A DNA stretch of 64,000 bases from Siphlonurus alternatus (Eukaryota; Arthropoda; Insecta; Ephemeroptera; Siphlonuridae): contig OX463782.1 in assembly GCA_949825025.1 (NCBI GenBank), positions 3,297,501 to 3,361,500 of the forward strand, in the 5' to 3' direction. Numbering within the stretch: the first letter of the stretch is position 1; every line of letters begins with the position of its first letter. The position numbers and the translations under genes were made by a program. Below are positions 48,617 to 58,449 of the stretch, piece after piece. Under the pieces are notes generated by a model. The model saw nothing but the letters and a program-made list of their open reading frames with translations. It searched no databases and was not told the origin of the DNA.

Positions 48617-49957
48617 CACAGAGTTACAAGTTAAGAAAAATGTCTTTTGATCCTCAAACGTGAAACCTGCAAAATATCATAAGAGTACATATAGTGTAAA
48701 AATTGCACAAATTCATAGCCATATTATATCAGCATATCCTTTTAGGTTCATTTGTAGACTAACGGTAATATTGTAGAGTATGTAAGCGTACCTGTGATCC
48801 TGCAATAACTCCTGAAGCTTTCTTCGTTGTAATGTAAAACATTGTTTCTTTATTTCTCCTTCCCCCAAAAGGTCGGAATGGTAAAGAGCCAGTCGCTACA
48901 TGAAACAAAGTAACTCCGATGGACCAGAGATCAACGGTTGCAGAGAAAGGTCTCCCAGCAGGTTTGCGAAGAACGGCTCTCTCGTACATGTCAGGGTGCA
49001 AATATTCTTCAGTGCCATACAGAGAAACAAATTGTTGTCCCTCCTAAAAACAAAATACAAGACATTTATTAGCACTTCATATTCTGTAATATGTGTATCA
49101 TCAGAGACCATCAGTGGCATTTGTGACCCAAACGTTGACAAAAATTGCAGTGATTCACTGTTTAGCCGTGTTCAGATATATCATACTCAAAAATTGCTAC
49201 CACATTCTTGCCTCAAGAAGCTATAAAGTTAGCACTTGTAACTTCGTAACATCAAGGCGAACTTGTTTTTGCTACGGCACTCTGTGTAGTAGTTTTTGAG
49301 TATGTGAACACGTTTTTTCTTGTGGGATGGCATATATGCCCTATCATTTGGAGCCCCACTGTCGCGAATATGGTAAATGCTCTGCCCATAATAAAACATG
49401 GATGCCTCTAATGATAATCTCTGGAATATGACGGATATTAAATTAATACAAACCTCTAGCTCTCTTGCAGCACCAAAGTCAGTCAATTTGTAAATAGTAC
49501 TTCCATCATCTGCTACAAATTTCATAATATTTCCAGGTTTTAAATCTCGATGAACTAAATTATTATCTCGAAGATGTTTCATACCAGCAGTAAGATGTTC
49601 CAATACTAAAATAAATTCATCTTCTTGAAGACCGTAAGTATTCTCTGGATCATCAAGAATATTAAATAAGCTTCCTCCAGTACAAAGTTCCATTACAATG
49701 ACCTTGCCTCGACCACCTTGTTCTTCTTCGATAGCTAACAATTTTACAATATTCTCATGTTTCACTTTCTTCAAGACCTCAAACTCTCGCATCTGAACAT
49801 CAGGAGGTCTCATATGGCTCAACTGATTGAATGTTTTAACAGCTACGGGTTCTCCATTATTCTTATTTACTCCCTGAAATACAGCTCCAGTAGCACCTTT
49901 ACCGAGTACACTTGTGGTGCACCAAACATAGTTGGCTGATCCTCGTAAAAACGACAT
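40583..49957 (-). CDS. TBK1: Serine/threonine kinase TBK1 / IKK-epsilon
   Basis: Eight coding exons: 49454-49957, 48792-49043, 46505-46747, 45822-46001, 44709-44962, 43733-43914, 42425-42687 and 40583-40900. They total 2196 nt, or 731 aa; human TBK1 is 729. The kinase domain has a glycine-rich loop [11 protein letters not shown] (~19-29), VAVK Lys41, HRDLKPGN (136-143) and DFG (160-162). The activation-loop Ser175 in [13 protein letters not shown] corresponds to human Ser172. A ubiquitin-like domain follows (~residues 300-385, exons 3-4), then a helical scaffold/dimerisation region (exons 5-7) and a C-terminal adaptor-binding segment (exon 8, with a Pro-rich stretch). By family it phosphorylates targets downstream of STING-type innate sensing and in autophagy; the insect orthologue (IK2) also acts on the cytoskeleton. 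All catalytic residues are present. Exons 1-2 are AT-rich in codon use, while exons 3-8 are GC-rich. The introns carry many hairpin MITEs. Confidence 0.97.
42755..42951. mobile_element. Pogo/Tigger-like MITE with TA duplication
   Basis: A 197-bp element. The left end CAGTAAAAACTTGTTATTAC is opposed by gtaataacgagtttcactg on the right, flanked by TA at 42753-42754 and 42952-42953. CAGT...ACTG ends with a TA duplication are typical of pogo/Tigger elements. It lies in TBK1 intron 6. Confidence 0.75.
43193..43520. mobile_element. TTAA-flanked hairpin MITE, family C copy 2
   Basis: Very similar to 11826-12171 over gatacaggcctcaaattac, the gacatcacaactcacagc core and the mirrored atttgaggcctgtatgcc end. 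The left terminus is degraded. It lies in TBK1 intron 6. Confidence 0.8.
45415..45562. mobile_element. Hairpin MITE, TAAGCCTATATTACACG family copy 1
   Basis: A 148-bp near-perfect palindrome with arms attacacgatacaatttttc and the mirror, and a short apex containing acaaacaaatggag. Flanking TA fits a TA duplication. It lies in TBK1 intron 4. Confidence 0.85.
45638..45797. mobile_element. Hairpin MITE, TAAGCC(T/G) family copy 2
   Basis: Same arms as 45415-45562, with taaagccggtattacacg at the left end and its mirror at the right. It ends 24 bp from the splice donor of TBK1 exon 4. A third copy is at 55514-55651. Confidence 0.85.
46172..46478. mobile_element. Hairpin MITE, GAGTATTGACCTC family, diverged copy
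   Basis: The right end reads ttgaggtcaatgttctat. Inner arms gagctcaagaactattttta and the weak mirror are present. It lies in TBK1 intron 3 and ends about 27 bp from exon 3. Confidence 0.6.
46838..47296. mobile_element. TTAA-flanked hairpin MITE, family D, with GC-rich core
   Basis: TTAAAGGTGAACTGAAGGGA on the left is mirrored by tcccttcagttcacctttaa on the right. The ~200-bp arms are near-perfect, and the inner part (about 46980-47165) is GC- and CpG-rich (aaactcgccgccgtg, gcgaccgcggaaactgcc). The two overlapping ORFs read from it are the palindrome read on each strand, not genes. It lies in TBK1 intron 2. Confidence 0.85.
47330..47580. repeat. Dispersed degenerate hairpin repeat
   Basis: Diverged copy of the 2396/7451/29587 family with tgatgtcataaccatac and ttaacgtgacagcatttta. 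It lies in TBK1 intron 2. Confidence 0.45.
47965..48552 (-). mobile_element. 5'-truncated non-LTR retrotransposon, copy 3
   Basis: Minus-strand copy of the 6263/9604 element. It has the last ~95 codons of the ORF (stop near 48269) with the CX2CX7HX3C cluster and the shared 3' UTR ending in AATAAAAGACTAATAATA. The 5' truncation point joins directly to a ~63-bp (AT)n tract. It lies in TBK1 intron 2. Confidence 0.88.
48553..48615. repeat. (AT)n microsatellite
   Basis: About 31 AT dinucleotides at the truncated 5' end of the non-LTR copy. Confidence 0.95.
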
Positions 49958-50499
49958 GTTTACAATAAAATTATAACAATATCACCAACAAATATTAATG
50001 TAGCATATTAAAAAGTTGATAAATTCTTTATAGATTAACTATATATTCTATTATCTCATCTTATCAAAGTCTTCCAACGAGCTTTCACTTCGAGAGAACG
50101 AACGTAACGTCAAAAACTCAGCTGTCAGCTGGCTGATTTGGTCCAATACCAAGCGTATTTACTAATGTGATCGAGTGGCAGATAGGATTTGATTACACTA
50201 AAAATGCCATCCTTCTTGAGTGGCAAAATGAAAACGTTGATTCGCATGTGCTGCCATCTTTTAAATTTTGTTTAAAAATACCGCGGATTGTTTGAACTAG
50301 CTGGTTATCATTTACCAAAAATTGCAATATATAGTTCCATATATGTTTGTTTCCAGGGAATGTAGGTTAACAATAATGAGTTTTAAAAAATATAATTTTT
50401 ATTGGTAAAAGTAATTTAATTAATTGATCAATATATAATCATATAATATATTATAATCAATATATATAAACAGTACACAAAAAATTTACATATTTATAG
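49958..50499. other. 5' flank of TBK1
   Basis: About 540 bp between the TBK1 start and a hAT-like element. It contains acgtaacgtcaaaaactcag and an agctgtcagctggctg stretch. The promoter is expected here, but no TATA box is obvious. Confidence 0.4.
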
Positions 50500-52206
50500 T
50501 AGGGTGACCAGACGTACCGTTTTGACCGGTACAGTACCGTTTTAGAGTACCATGTCCCGGTGTCCCCAAAGAGGCTCTCGGGACGCCTAAATGTACCGCT
50601 TTCGGACAAAATTTAAAAAGGGGACATTTTTTAAAAATTTTATCATTATAAAAATAAAAAATTCATAGGAATGTGGTTGTGAATATTTACGAAAATGTAC
50701 GGACGCAAATGATTTTGCAACTCCATGCCCCTTTTTCTCGATCGCATTCGCAAAACAGCATATTTCTTCCAAAATCCAAAATTGCGCAATAGATATATTT
50801 TGTATATACGCGCAAGTATGCATATACTACGTGAAATGAAGTCACTACTTTTTGATTAAATTTGGAATAAAAAATAAGTAAAAAACACAAAAATATCATC
50901 TCTTGATATTAATGATATTCACTTGATGGAAATTTCCAATAATATATAAAATTGAAAAATCATTCTTATGCATTATGTCGATCGAGGCTTATGAAAAATT
51001 TCTGTCTTTTTTTTTTTTTTTTTCACAATAATCGTGCATGGATATTACGTAAATAAATGGAAAATAATATGAGGGAAAAACGCCACAAATATATTCATAT
51101 ACAATCAAGTAATTTTAGATGTCATTAATTTTAAGTCCAATTTGATGAATGCTATAAACTATAAATTAATTCAATTTAACTTCTTCAGCTATTTCACTCT
51201 AACAAGAGTTCACACTATTTGCAAAATGAACAGTTTGATTAAAAGTAATTCAAATTAATTTCTTGCTTTGAATTCCATTTTTTTTTTTGTATAATTTATC
51301 TCGTGACATTATATTAAGTTTTATTTTTTATTTATAAACAAATATATAATGCATTATTTAAGTAACACGTACATTTAGAAATATTGTGAATGAATGAATG
51401 AAAACGGAAAATTTGATAACGAAATTTAAAAAAAAAAAAAAAAAAGCAATTTAAAATATTTAAATCTATTTTTTTTTTTTTTTTTTGAAAAAGTTAGTAT
51501 CCTTCGAAGTTCTGCTTTTAGGGTATAAATTTCTTTTATTGCTTTTGTTTCTTTTCATTTTACATGCAACTTTACAACATAATAGGATCGTGGCCAGGCC
51601 AAGAAAAAAGGTTAATTTTAGGAAATCAACTCATCACTCATGGCACAGTTTTCTTACATGGTGACTATATATATGATCTCTTTTTTTTCTAATTCAATGA
51701 AAAATGTATATATATAAAAAAATGTAATTATTTATATTATTTAAAGTAGAGTGAGCGATTATTGCTTAATTTATTCTTTTATTTCCTTAAAATATTTTAA
51801 CCTCTGCCCTGCTTTATTGAGAAATGAAAACCAAAAAATTTCATCTCAAATAGCTTCATCGCAAAAAAAATCCCGAAGTTCGTTTTCCTGAGCCCTTAAA
51901 CATGCAGCCTTATGGAACAGAAAACAGCGTTTTACTCAAACTTCGTCTAAACTATGGTACCAATTAAAAAATACGTATAATCTATGACAAAAATTCTTTA
52001 ATGGATTTTCAAATAAAATAATTTTTTTCGGAAAAAAACTGCTTCATAAAAAAAAACAATTCATTTGAAAATCTATGAAGAAAAAAAAAGTAAAAAAGGG
52101 GGCGTGGCACCCAAAAAAATCTTGCCTCCAGCGGGGGTGTTGGCCCTTCAGTCCTCTATCTTGGGGGCATGTACCGTTTTGGACATCGAGATATCTGGTC
52201 ACCCTA
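50500..52206. mobile_element. hAT-like non-autonomous DNA transposon, 1.7 kb
   Basis: Terminal inverted repeats TAGGGTGACCAGA (50500-) and TCTGGTCACCCTA (-52206) are flanked by an exact 8-bp direct repeat, atttatag (50492-50499 and 52207-52214). The subterminal region has repeated taccgtttt motifs on opposite strands. An 8-bp duplication with TAGGGTG-type ends fits the hAT superfamily. The interior is AT-rich with no transposase ORF, so it is an internally decayed or non-autonomous copy. Confidence 0.85.
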
Positions 52207-53277
52207 ATTTATAGTACACTGCAATATGCTTACACAATTTAACATAATTTTTTTACTATATAATATATATTTCTTATAATAAATAAATATAAATAATAAA
52301 CCAAAATTATGCACATTATAATATAATTATAATATATATATATACCAATAAGTCTGGGGTGTAAACAAAGAGGGGAGTTGGGTGCATGCATGCATGGACA
52401 AGCTAGGATGAGGGGTTGGAATGTTACTCCCCTCCCCCCGCCCCCTTGAGAGCTGAACTTTTACAGTTATACAGTAAATTGTAAGGGAAAAAAATAACAA
52501 AATGATACTTCGGATACAATTTAGATAAAATTTCGTCATATATAGATTTTCTTAAAGAATTATTAAAACTTTATCCCCAAATAAATGCAGGATATATGTT
52601 TATAAAAAATGGCACGATTTATTGATGTGCAAATTGAAGTATGATATTTGGTGGGGATTGAAATATAGAATTTTAGGTCTGTTCATAAACCCTGCTCGAT
52701 GTAGACTTTCTGCACCCAATCGACCTTATGTCCTAACGAAATAAAAGGTTGATTGGGTGTAGAAATTAAGTGTACATCGAGCAGGGTTTTTGAACAGACC
52801 TATTATTACATCAAATTAAAGCTCAAAATTGTACATTTTTAAAATTTAAAATTATAAAGCATTAATTGTCACCCCTTGGAGCACCCCATAGATTTTTGAA
52901 ACCACCCCCTTGATGAAATCCTGCCTACGAGCCTACGCCAAAGCAATAAATTAATGTCATATGTAATATGGATTAATTGTGCAGGTGCGGCCGGATAATA
53001 AATAAGATTGATTAAGGGAATGCATGCATATTGCCAAAGTTAAATAAAATTTGAGGGGAAAAGGGATCTTTAATTTTTAGTTTTAATGTTTTTAACACTA
53101 AAATTAATTTTCAGTATGCAGAAATATCATCTAATTTATAAATTATTTTATTAATTTAGAAATTTATTGCAGTACGTACAGAGTAATCATTAAATAAATA
53201 TGTATGTCAATTATAAAATTAAATTGTCACTAAGGCAAAAGGAAATAAATTTATGATTAACAACAAAATCAATTTGT
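52207..53277. other. AT-rich intergenic stretch before CIB
   Basis: Contains one palindrome (52674-52802) and no gene. A TTTATT near 53147-53152 is a candidate minus-strand poly(A) signal for the CIB gene. Confidence 0.45.
52674..52802. mobile_element. 129-bp hairpin MITE, TAGGTCTGTTC termini
   Basis: taggtctgttcataaaccct on the left is opposed by agggtttttgaacagaccta on the right. The arms continue through gctcgatgtagactttctgc and its mirror. TA lies at both ends. Confidence 0.8.
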
Positions 53278-56200
53278 TTACAATTTGAGGGTAAAGCTTG
53301 AATAGAAATCTGGAATCTTGGAGACTGCGTGGACGAACTCCATTGTTACGATTGATCCAGTATGGTCCAGGTCAATCTCGGTTAGGATCTGAGTAAACAG
53401 GATGACATTAGAACTGTTTGTAAAATACACAGCTGATTCATATATTTATTTTACTACTGACAGTAATACATTAATGACAATAATTTGTCACAATACAGCA
53501 TCAGTCATGAATCAAATGAACTATCTCTAAAGGAAATTTTTATTCTCATTTGATTGTGTATTTATGAACAGAGCTATTAATTGTTTTTTTTGGTACCAGC
53601 AGCATATGGTGAAGTAGGAGCTTGCAATGATTAACTGTGTGATAAAGGCAAACCTTGTGTGTGGTCTCTCCTTCATGGCTTGTTATATACTGAGATAATT
53701 GGTATACCTTAATTACCACTATTTTTGTTACATAAAATTCACTATACTTACATAAACCTACACTAATATAATTTAAAGATTTACTTAAAACTGCAATAAT
53801 TAATTAAAATTAGTAGTAAAAAAATATTGGTACAATGGAAATTTATAAAATTGTTTCACTCAGTTCCATGGGCTATGTATATGTTTAGTATGAATAAACT
53901 GCAAAGTGATTAAAAAAAAAAGGTTTAAAGAGGATAACTTATTTTTGTGAACAATGTATTAAATTTAAAACTTTATAGATAAAACTTTTTATTATTCTGG
54001 TTTATAGTGAATAGAACATATCATTTGTTGAGCTAGCTAGCTGCCATACATTATTTTTATGATGCAATCGAACAAGTATTTTTTAACACATCGAATCTAC
54101 ACCTAAAGTACCTCTTTTTATACAATGTATTTAAAACATGTTACACCCTAGCATACTCACGACTGGCGATAATTGAACAAAAACATACTGATCTTATAAT
54201 GATAAAAATACATATAAAAAATCTTGCACACTTACAATTTTAGCGATCCTTTCTTTCTGTTCTGTCGTCAAACATTTTGTCTCGTCCAACAAACACCCAC
54301 TTGTGAGACGATCAATTATGTTTGATATGTCATGAATTTCCAGAGAATTAGAATCATTGAAATCTGGAAGAACACGAATTTATTCAAATGTTAGGAATCA
54401 TTTTTAATTTTTCCCTATAATATATGTAAACATTTAAAATAAAAAGAGAATGCTATTGATTTATTGTACTGCTAATTGAATCTACAGAATCAACATACTG
54501 TAAAAAGATAAATATGCTGTATGTAAAAAATGGGTAAAATTGAAGAGAAATGAGAAATAAATATTACTCTTTTTATAGTTCAAATTAACTTGAATTAGAG
54601 TTATTTTAATTTTAATAAGTACGACATATGAGAAAGCAATCATATAAATCCATAGAAAGTCAACGCTCAAAAAGTTATCCACATTCAAAATAATACACTA
54701 AAGCTACATCAATATTGTCAGGTAAAAGTGAACTTTTTCACGGCTACAACTGTACGAGTATTTTCTTCTTTTTCACACCATTAATCTGAACAAACTTCCA
54801 TATGAAGCTCTGGATGTCATCAATGTCGCATGATTTAAGGTAGAGATAACGCCGAACAGCTGATCGACGTAATGCCCTTTGATTAACATGTAAACCTTAG
54901 CAAATTGACAAAAATTCTGAAATTTTTTTGAGAGGCAGATATTAGTGCCCAAAAACCATAGAAAAAATTTCAAAATGATTTAACGAGCCGGTTTTTTTTA
55001 ATTAATTTTTTTAATTTTCAGCATAGGGCTTTCCCATGGAGAGCCAAACTAAAAAATTAATTTAAAAAAATCGGCTCGTTAAATGTTTTTGAAACTTTTG
55101 CTATGGCTTTTAGGCACTAATATCTGCCTCTCAAAAAAATTTCAGAATTTTTGTCAATTTGCTAAGGTTTGCATGTTAATCAAAGGGGATTACGTCGAAC
55201 AGCTGTTCGACGTTATCTCTACCTTAAGTATTACATACTCTACCGACTCGTTTGAACAGCGTTGAACATGTGATGCAACATTTTTGATTACGACAACACT
55301 AACTGGACTTTAAAGCGGCTTAGACGCTTAGACTTTTTACATGTTATGTGTTTTTGTCATGTTTGAAATATCTTCAGTCAAAGCATGGTTAACAGTTTGT
55401 AATTTTACGCTTCTCACTTGCAAAACAAATGCAAAGGACTCTCGAACATACACAATGAAAAATATGCACCATTCAATTTTAAACTCATTTTAATTTAGCA
55501 GCTTTCATCATCTTAAGCCTGTATTACCCCATACAATTTTTCCTTGCAAGAAAATGTCATCTCTATACAAACAAATGGAGTTCAAGTTTTCTTGAAAGGA
55601 AAAATTGTATGCAATAGTTAAAAAAAAATTATCGTGTAATACCGGCTTTTAAGAAGGTGTACAAAAAAATTTGATACAACTCTAAACCTTATCTCAATAG
55701 AGCTCAAAGGTCAAATTTGTATTTCTTTTAATGATTTACATTATTATACAGCAACGATTTATCAATACTGATTATGTGCTTAAAGTAAATATTAAAAGAC
55801 CAATATCTGGAATATTTTGCCACAATGTTCAGTCAACAGAACTTTTAACATGACAAAAAATACATCTGAAAGATTGTAACTCACCGAAAAGCTTGAAGGC
55901 CCACTTGGCCTTGCATTCGGATGGACATTCGGGGGAAAGGGCGGAACAAAGGTCCAGCATGTCTTCAAACGACAGTCGGTCATCCATTTGGGAGGAGAAC
56001 ACCAATCCGAGACGGTCCTTGAAAGGGTTCACCTATCACAAAGCTAAAATTTAGTGAAGCTTTCGACACTCCGATCAAAAGTTTTTCACTTGTCTAATTT
56101 CAAGAACGAGTTTAAAGGACATATCCTCGGGCTTAATAATGTATTTTCTATTTAAACTACATACTGAAATCGTAAAACTGAATAGCTATAGGGGAATTAA

Positions 56201-57735
56201 AATATTGATAAGTTTTTCGTAGCCCAGGAAAAAAAAAAAGATTATTTGTTAACAAATAACTACATATCTGAATAGTTACCAAACAAATGTGGCAACTGTG
56301 CATTGAAGTGGACGAGTATAGCATATATTTGTGCGCGCACTCTGTTAATTACTACATACAACAAGGTTGCCACATAATACTAGTTAGCATGCTAACTATG
56401 TATTTTTTTTTCTAGACTACGAAAAACTTATCAATATTTCAATTCCCCTATAATTGTTCAGTTTTATGATTAATTTAAATAGAAAATACATTGTTAAACC
56501 CGAGGATACGTCCTTTAAGTTTAAAAATTGATTAATTATTAAGTAACAATTAAAATACAGACTTAATAGTTTATTTTAAAAAAATCAAATTAATATATAA
56601 TATCGCCATTATCCTTTATAATATGCATTTTATATTTTTTAAATTTTGCTTCAAAACAAATTATTGCAAGTTGTTTGAACTTTGCATGACTTCGCAATTT
56701 CATTATCAAGGGTGAATCACCACCATTACAATTTAAGTAGAGGCTAGGTATTTATTTACACTCTAGATTATTCAATCTTCTTTTAATCCAAATAATTAAA
56801 AAAAAAAATTGTGGAAAATTAATCTAAACAAGATAAGAAAATATCCTTACTGCATATGCAACCTATGATGAGGTAGAGTTGAAAAAGGACCTTATTTGAT
56901 TATATAGCAATGTAATTATGGTTCCTTATGTTGTTATTATTATCAGTACAGTACTTATTTAACTGAGGTTATCAATTAAAATTAAAGGAGCATAATAGTT
57001 TGGACAAAATACATGTATATAATTATTTTGTATAATTATTTTGTATCTTTTACCAGATACTGTACTATTTTGTTTTCAATTTTGACAAGTATTTTTATGG
57101 ATATTAAGAATGGAATTTGCCTCTTTGACGTTATAATGACGTCACTAATTTGTATTTTTTTCAGTTGGCTGATAATGTCAAAATGACGCCAAAGAGCCTA
57201 ACCTTTTTATATCATTAAAAACAGGGGTTATCACTTATCACACATGAAAATTAATTAAATATATAGTGTCAGATGGGAGAAAAGCAATTATAGAATCTAA
57301 ATCTTCATCAAAACTTGTATGCTCTTTAAGTCTTTTTATAAAACTGGAACCTTAAATTTTACATATTAAATTTTGTATAAATGTCTTAATAGGGATTATA
57401 CAGTAAATAGCATAAACGACAGTTCAGCTTCATACACAATTAATAATATAAATTGCAATTTATAATGAAATCAACTTACTTTCAATTCCGGAAAGGCAGT
57501 CAGAATATCCTCCCATGGGTAACGATATTTTATATTTTTAGTAATATCAGAGCTTAATGACGCCATTCTTTTGTAGATCCTAAATTAACAAAAATAATAT
57601 AGTTAATCATCTCATTATACACAAAGAAAGACATTAAAATTACCTTAATATTTCATTGCGAGTCAAGAACGTTAAGTGAAAATAATCTTCCATTAATTCC
57701 TCTGAAATATTTGGCCCAGAACTATTATTCCCCAT
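53278..57735 (-). CDS. Calcium- and integrin-binding (CIB) family EF-hand protein
   Basis: Five coding exons (57644-57735, 57480-57579, 55885-56032, 54236-54363, 53278-53388) close in phase to 192 aa, the usual CIB length (about 187-191). The N-terminus MGNNSS offers Gly2 for N-myristoylation, as in the family. FLTRNEIL, FPELKVNPFKDR, the LSFEDMLDLCSALS helix and the C-terminal SKIPDFYSSFTLKL are CIB hallmarks. The third EF loop reads DFNDSNSLEIHD and lacks the usual central Gly. The fourth, DLDHTGSIVTME, is canonical. CIB proteins are small Ca2+/Mg2+ sensors binding integrin alpha tails, kinases, or (CIB2) mechanotransduction channels. Sequence features look closer to CIB1 than CIB2 at the N-terminus, but the subtype is not settled. 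Confidence 0.92.
54835..55227. mobile_element. TTAA-flanked hairpin MITE, family B copy 2
   Basis: TTAAGGTAGAGATAACG on the left and cgttatctctaccttaa on the right. The inner arms match 38867-39258 (acatgtaaaccttagcaaat and its mirror). It lies in CIB intron 3. Confidence 0.85.
55514..55651. mobile_element. Hairpin MITE, TAAGCCTGTATTAC family copy 3
   Basis: Same family as the two copies in TBK1 intron 4. This copy has one shortened arm. It lies in CIB intron 3. Confidence 0.75.
56112..56518. mobile_element. TTAA-flanked inverted-repeat element, family E
   Basis: TTAAAGGACATATCCTCGGG on the left and cccgaggatacgtcctttaa on the right. The arms are ~120 bp, with an unrelated ~170-bp middle containing ttgtgcgcgcactctg. 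It lies in CIB intron 2. Confidence 0.8.
57117..57205. repeat. Small hairpin repeat
   Basis: tttgcctctttgacgttata opposed by tgtcaaaatgacgccaaaga, with an internal atgacgtcac. It lies in CIB intron 2. Confidence 0.5.
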
Positions 57736-58094
57736 ATTGCTTTTATAAAGAGAAAAATCATACACTAAATGATAGAAAATTTGTTGATAAAACTATGAGC
57801 TAAATGACAGCTGTCTCATATTTTTTTATGACGTATATAATTTTAATCTACCTGATAAGAAAAAGAAAAAAAAAAGCTAGTACAGCTATAAGCTTGCAGC
57901 CAAGCAAGTTCTAATCTACTGATAAGACTCTCTACTTCCTGCATATGATCCTTTTTGGTATAAGAGAAAAAAAAATACTATCAACGTTTTGGTATTACGG
58001 ACTGTATTTTTTTCAAAGTGTAAAAATATATTTACAAATATTCCCAAATAAAAACTTGTTTGTTTGTTTATTTTAAATAAAACTTGAGCACAGT

Positions 58095-58449
58095 TTAAGG
58101 GTAAGGTAACGCCACCAATGTTAAAAAAAATCCCTCTCACAAAAATTCTGAAAAAAATTTAAAATGTTCTCCTCTATACCCCCTATCAGTACCTAAAATA
58201 TCAGGTATACAAATACGATCTAGTTTTTGAGTTATAAATTTTTAAAGTTGACTACTTTAACATGGAGAAATGAAACTCCCATGTTAAATTGGTCAACTTT
58301 AAAAATTCATAACTCAAAAACTAGATCGTATTTGTATACCTGATATTTTAGCTACTGATAGGGGGTGTAGAGGAGAACATTTTAAATTTTTTTCAGAATT
58401 TTTGTGAGAGGGATTTTTTTTAACATTGGTGGCGTTACCTTACCCTTAA
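58095..58449. mobile_element. TTAA-flanked hairpin MITE, family A copy 2
   Basis: A 355-bp near-identical counterpart of 4921-5277. The termini TTAAGGGTAAGGTAACGCCA and tggcgttaccttacccttaa and both arms are intact. It lies upstream of CIB. Confidence 0.88.

Noticed and set aside
49229..49453. C-terminal extension of the TBK1 first-exon frame
   Set aside because: The kinase homology stops exactly at the GTTTGT donor (49453), and the conserved activation loop resumes in the exon at 48792-49043, so the extension is intron.
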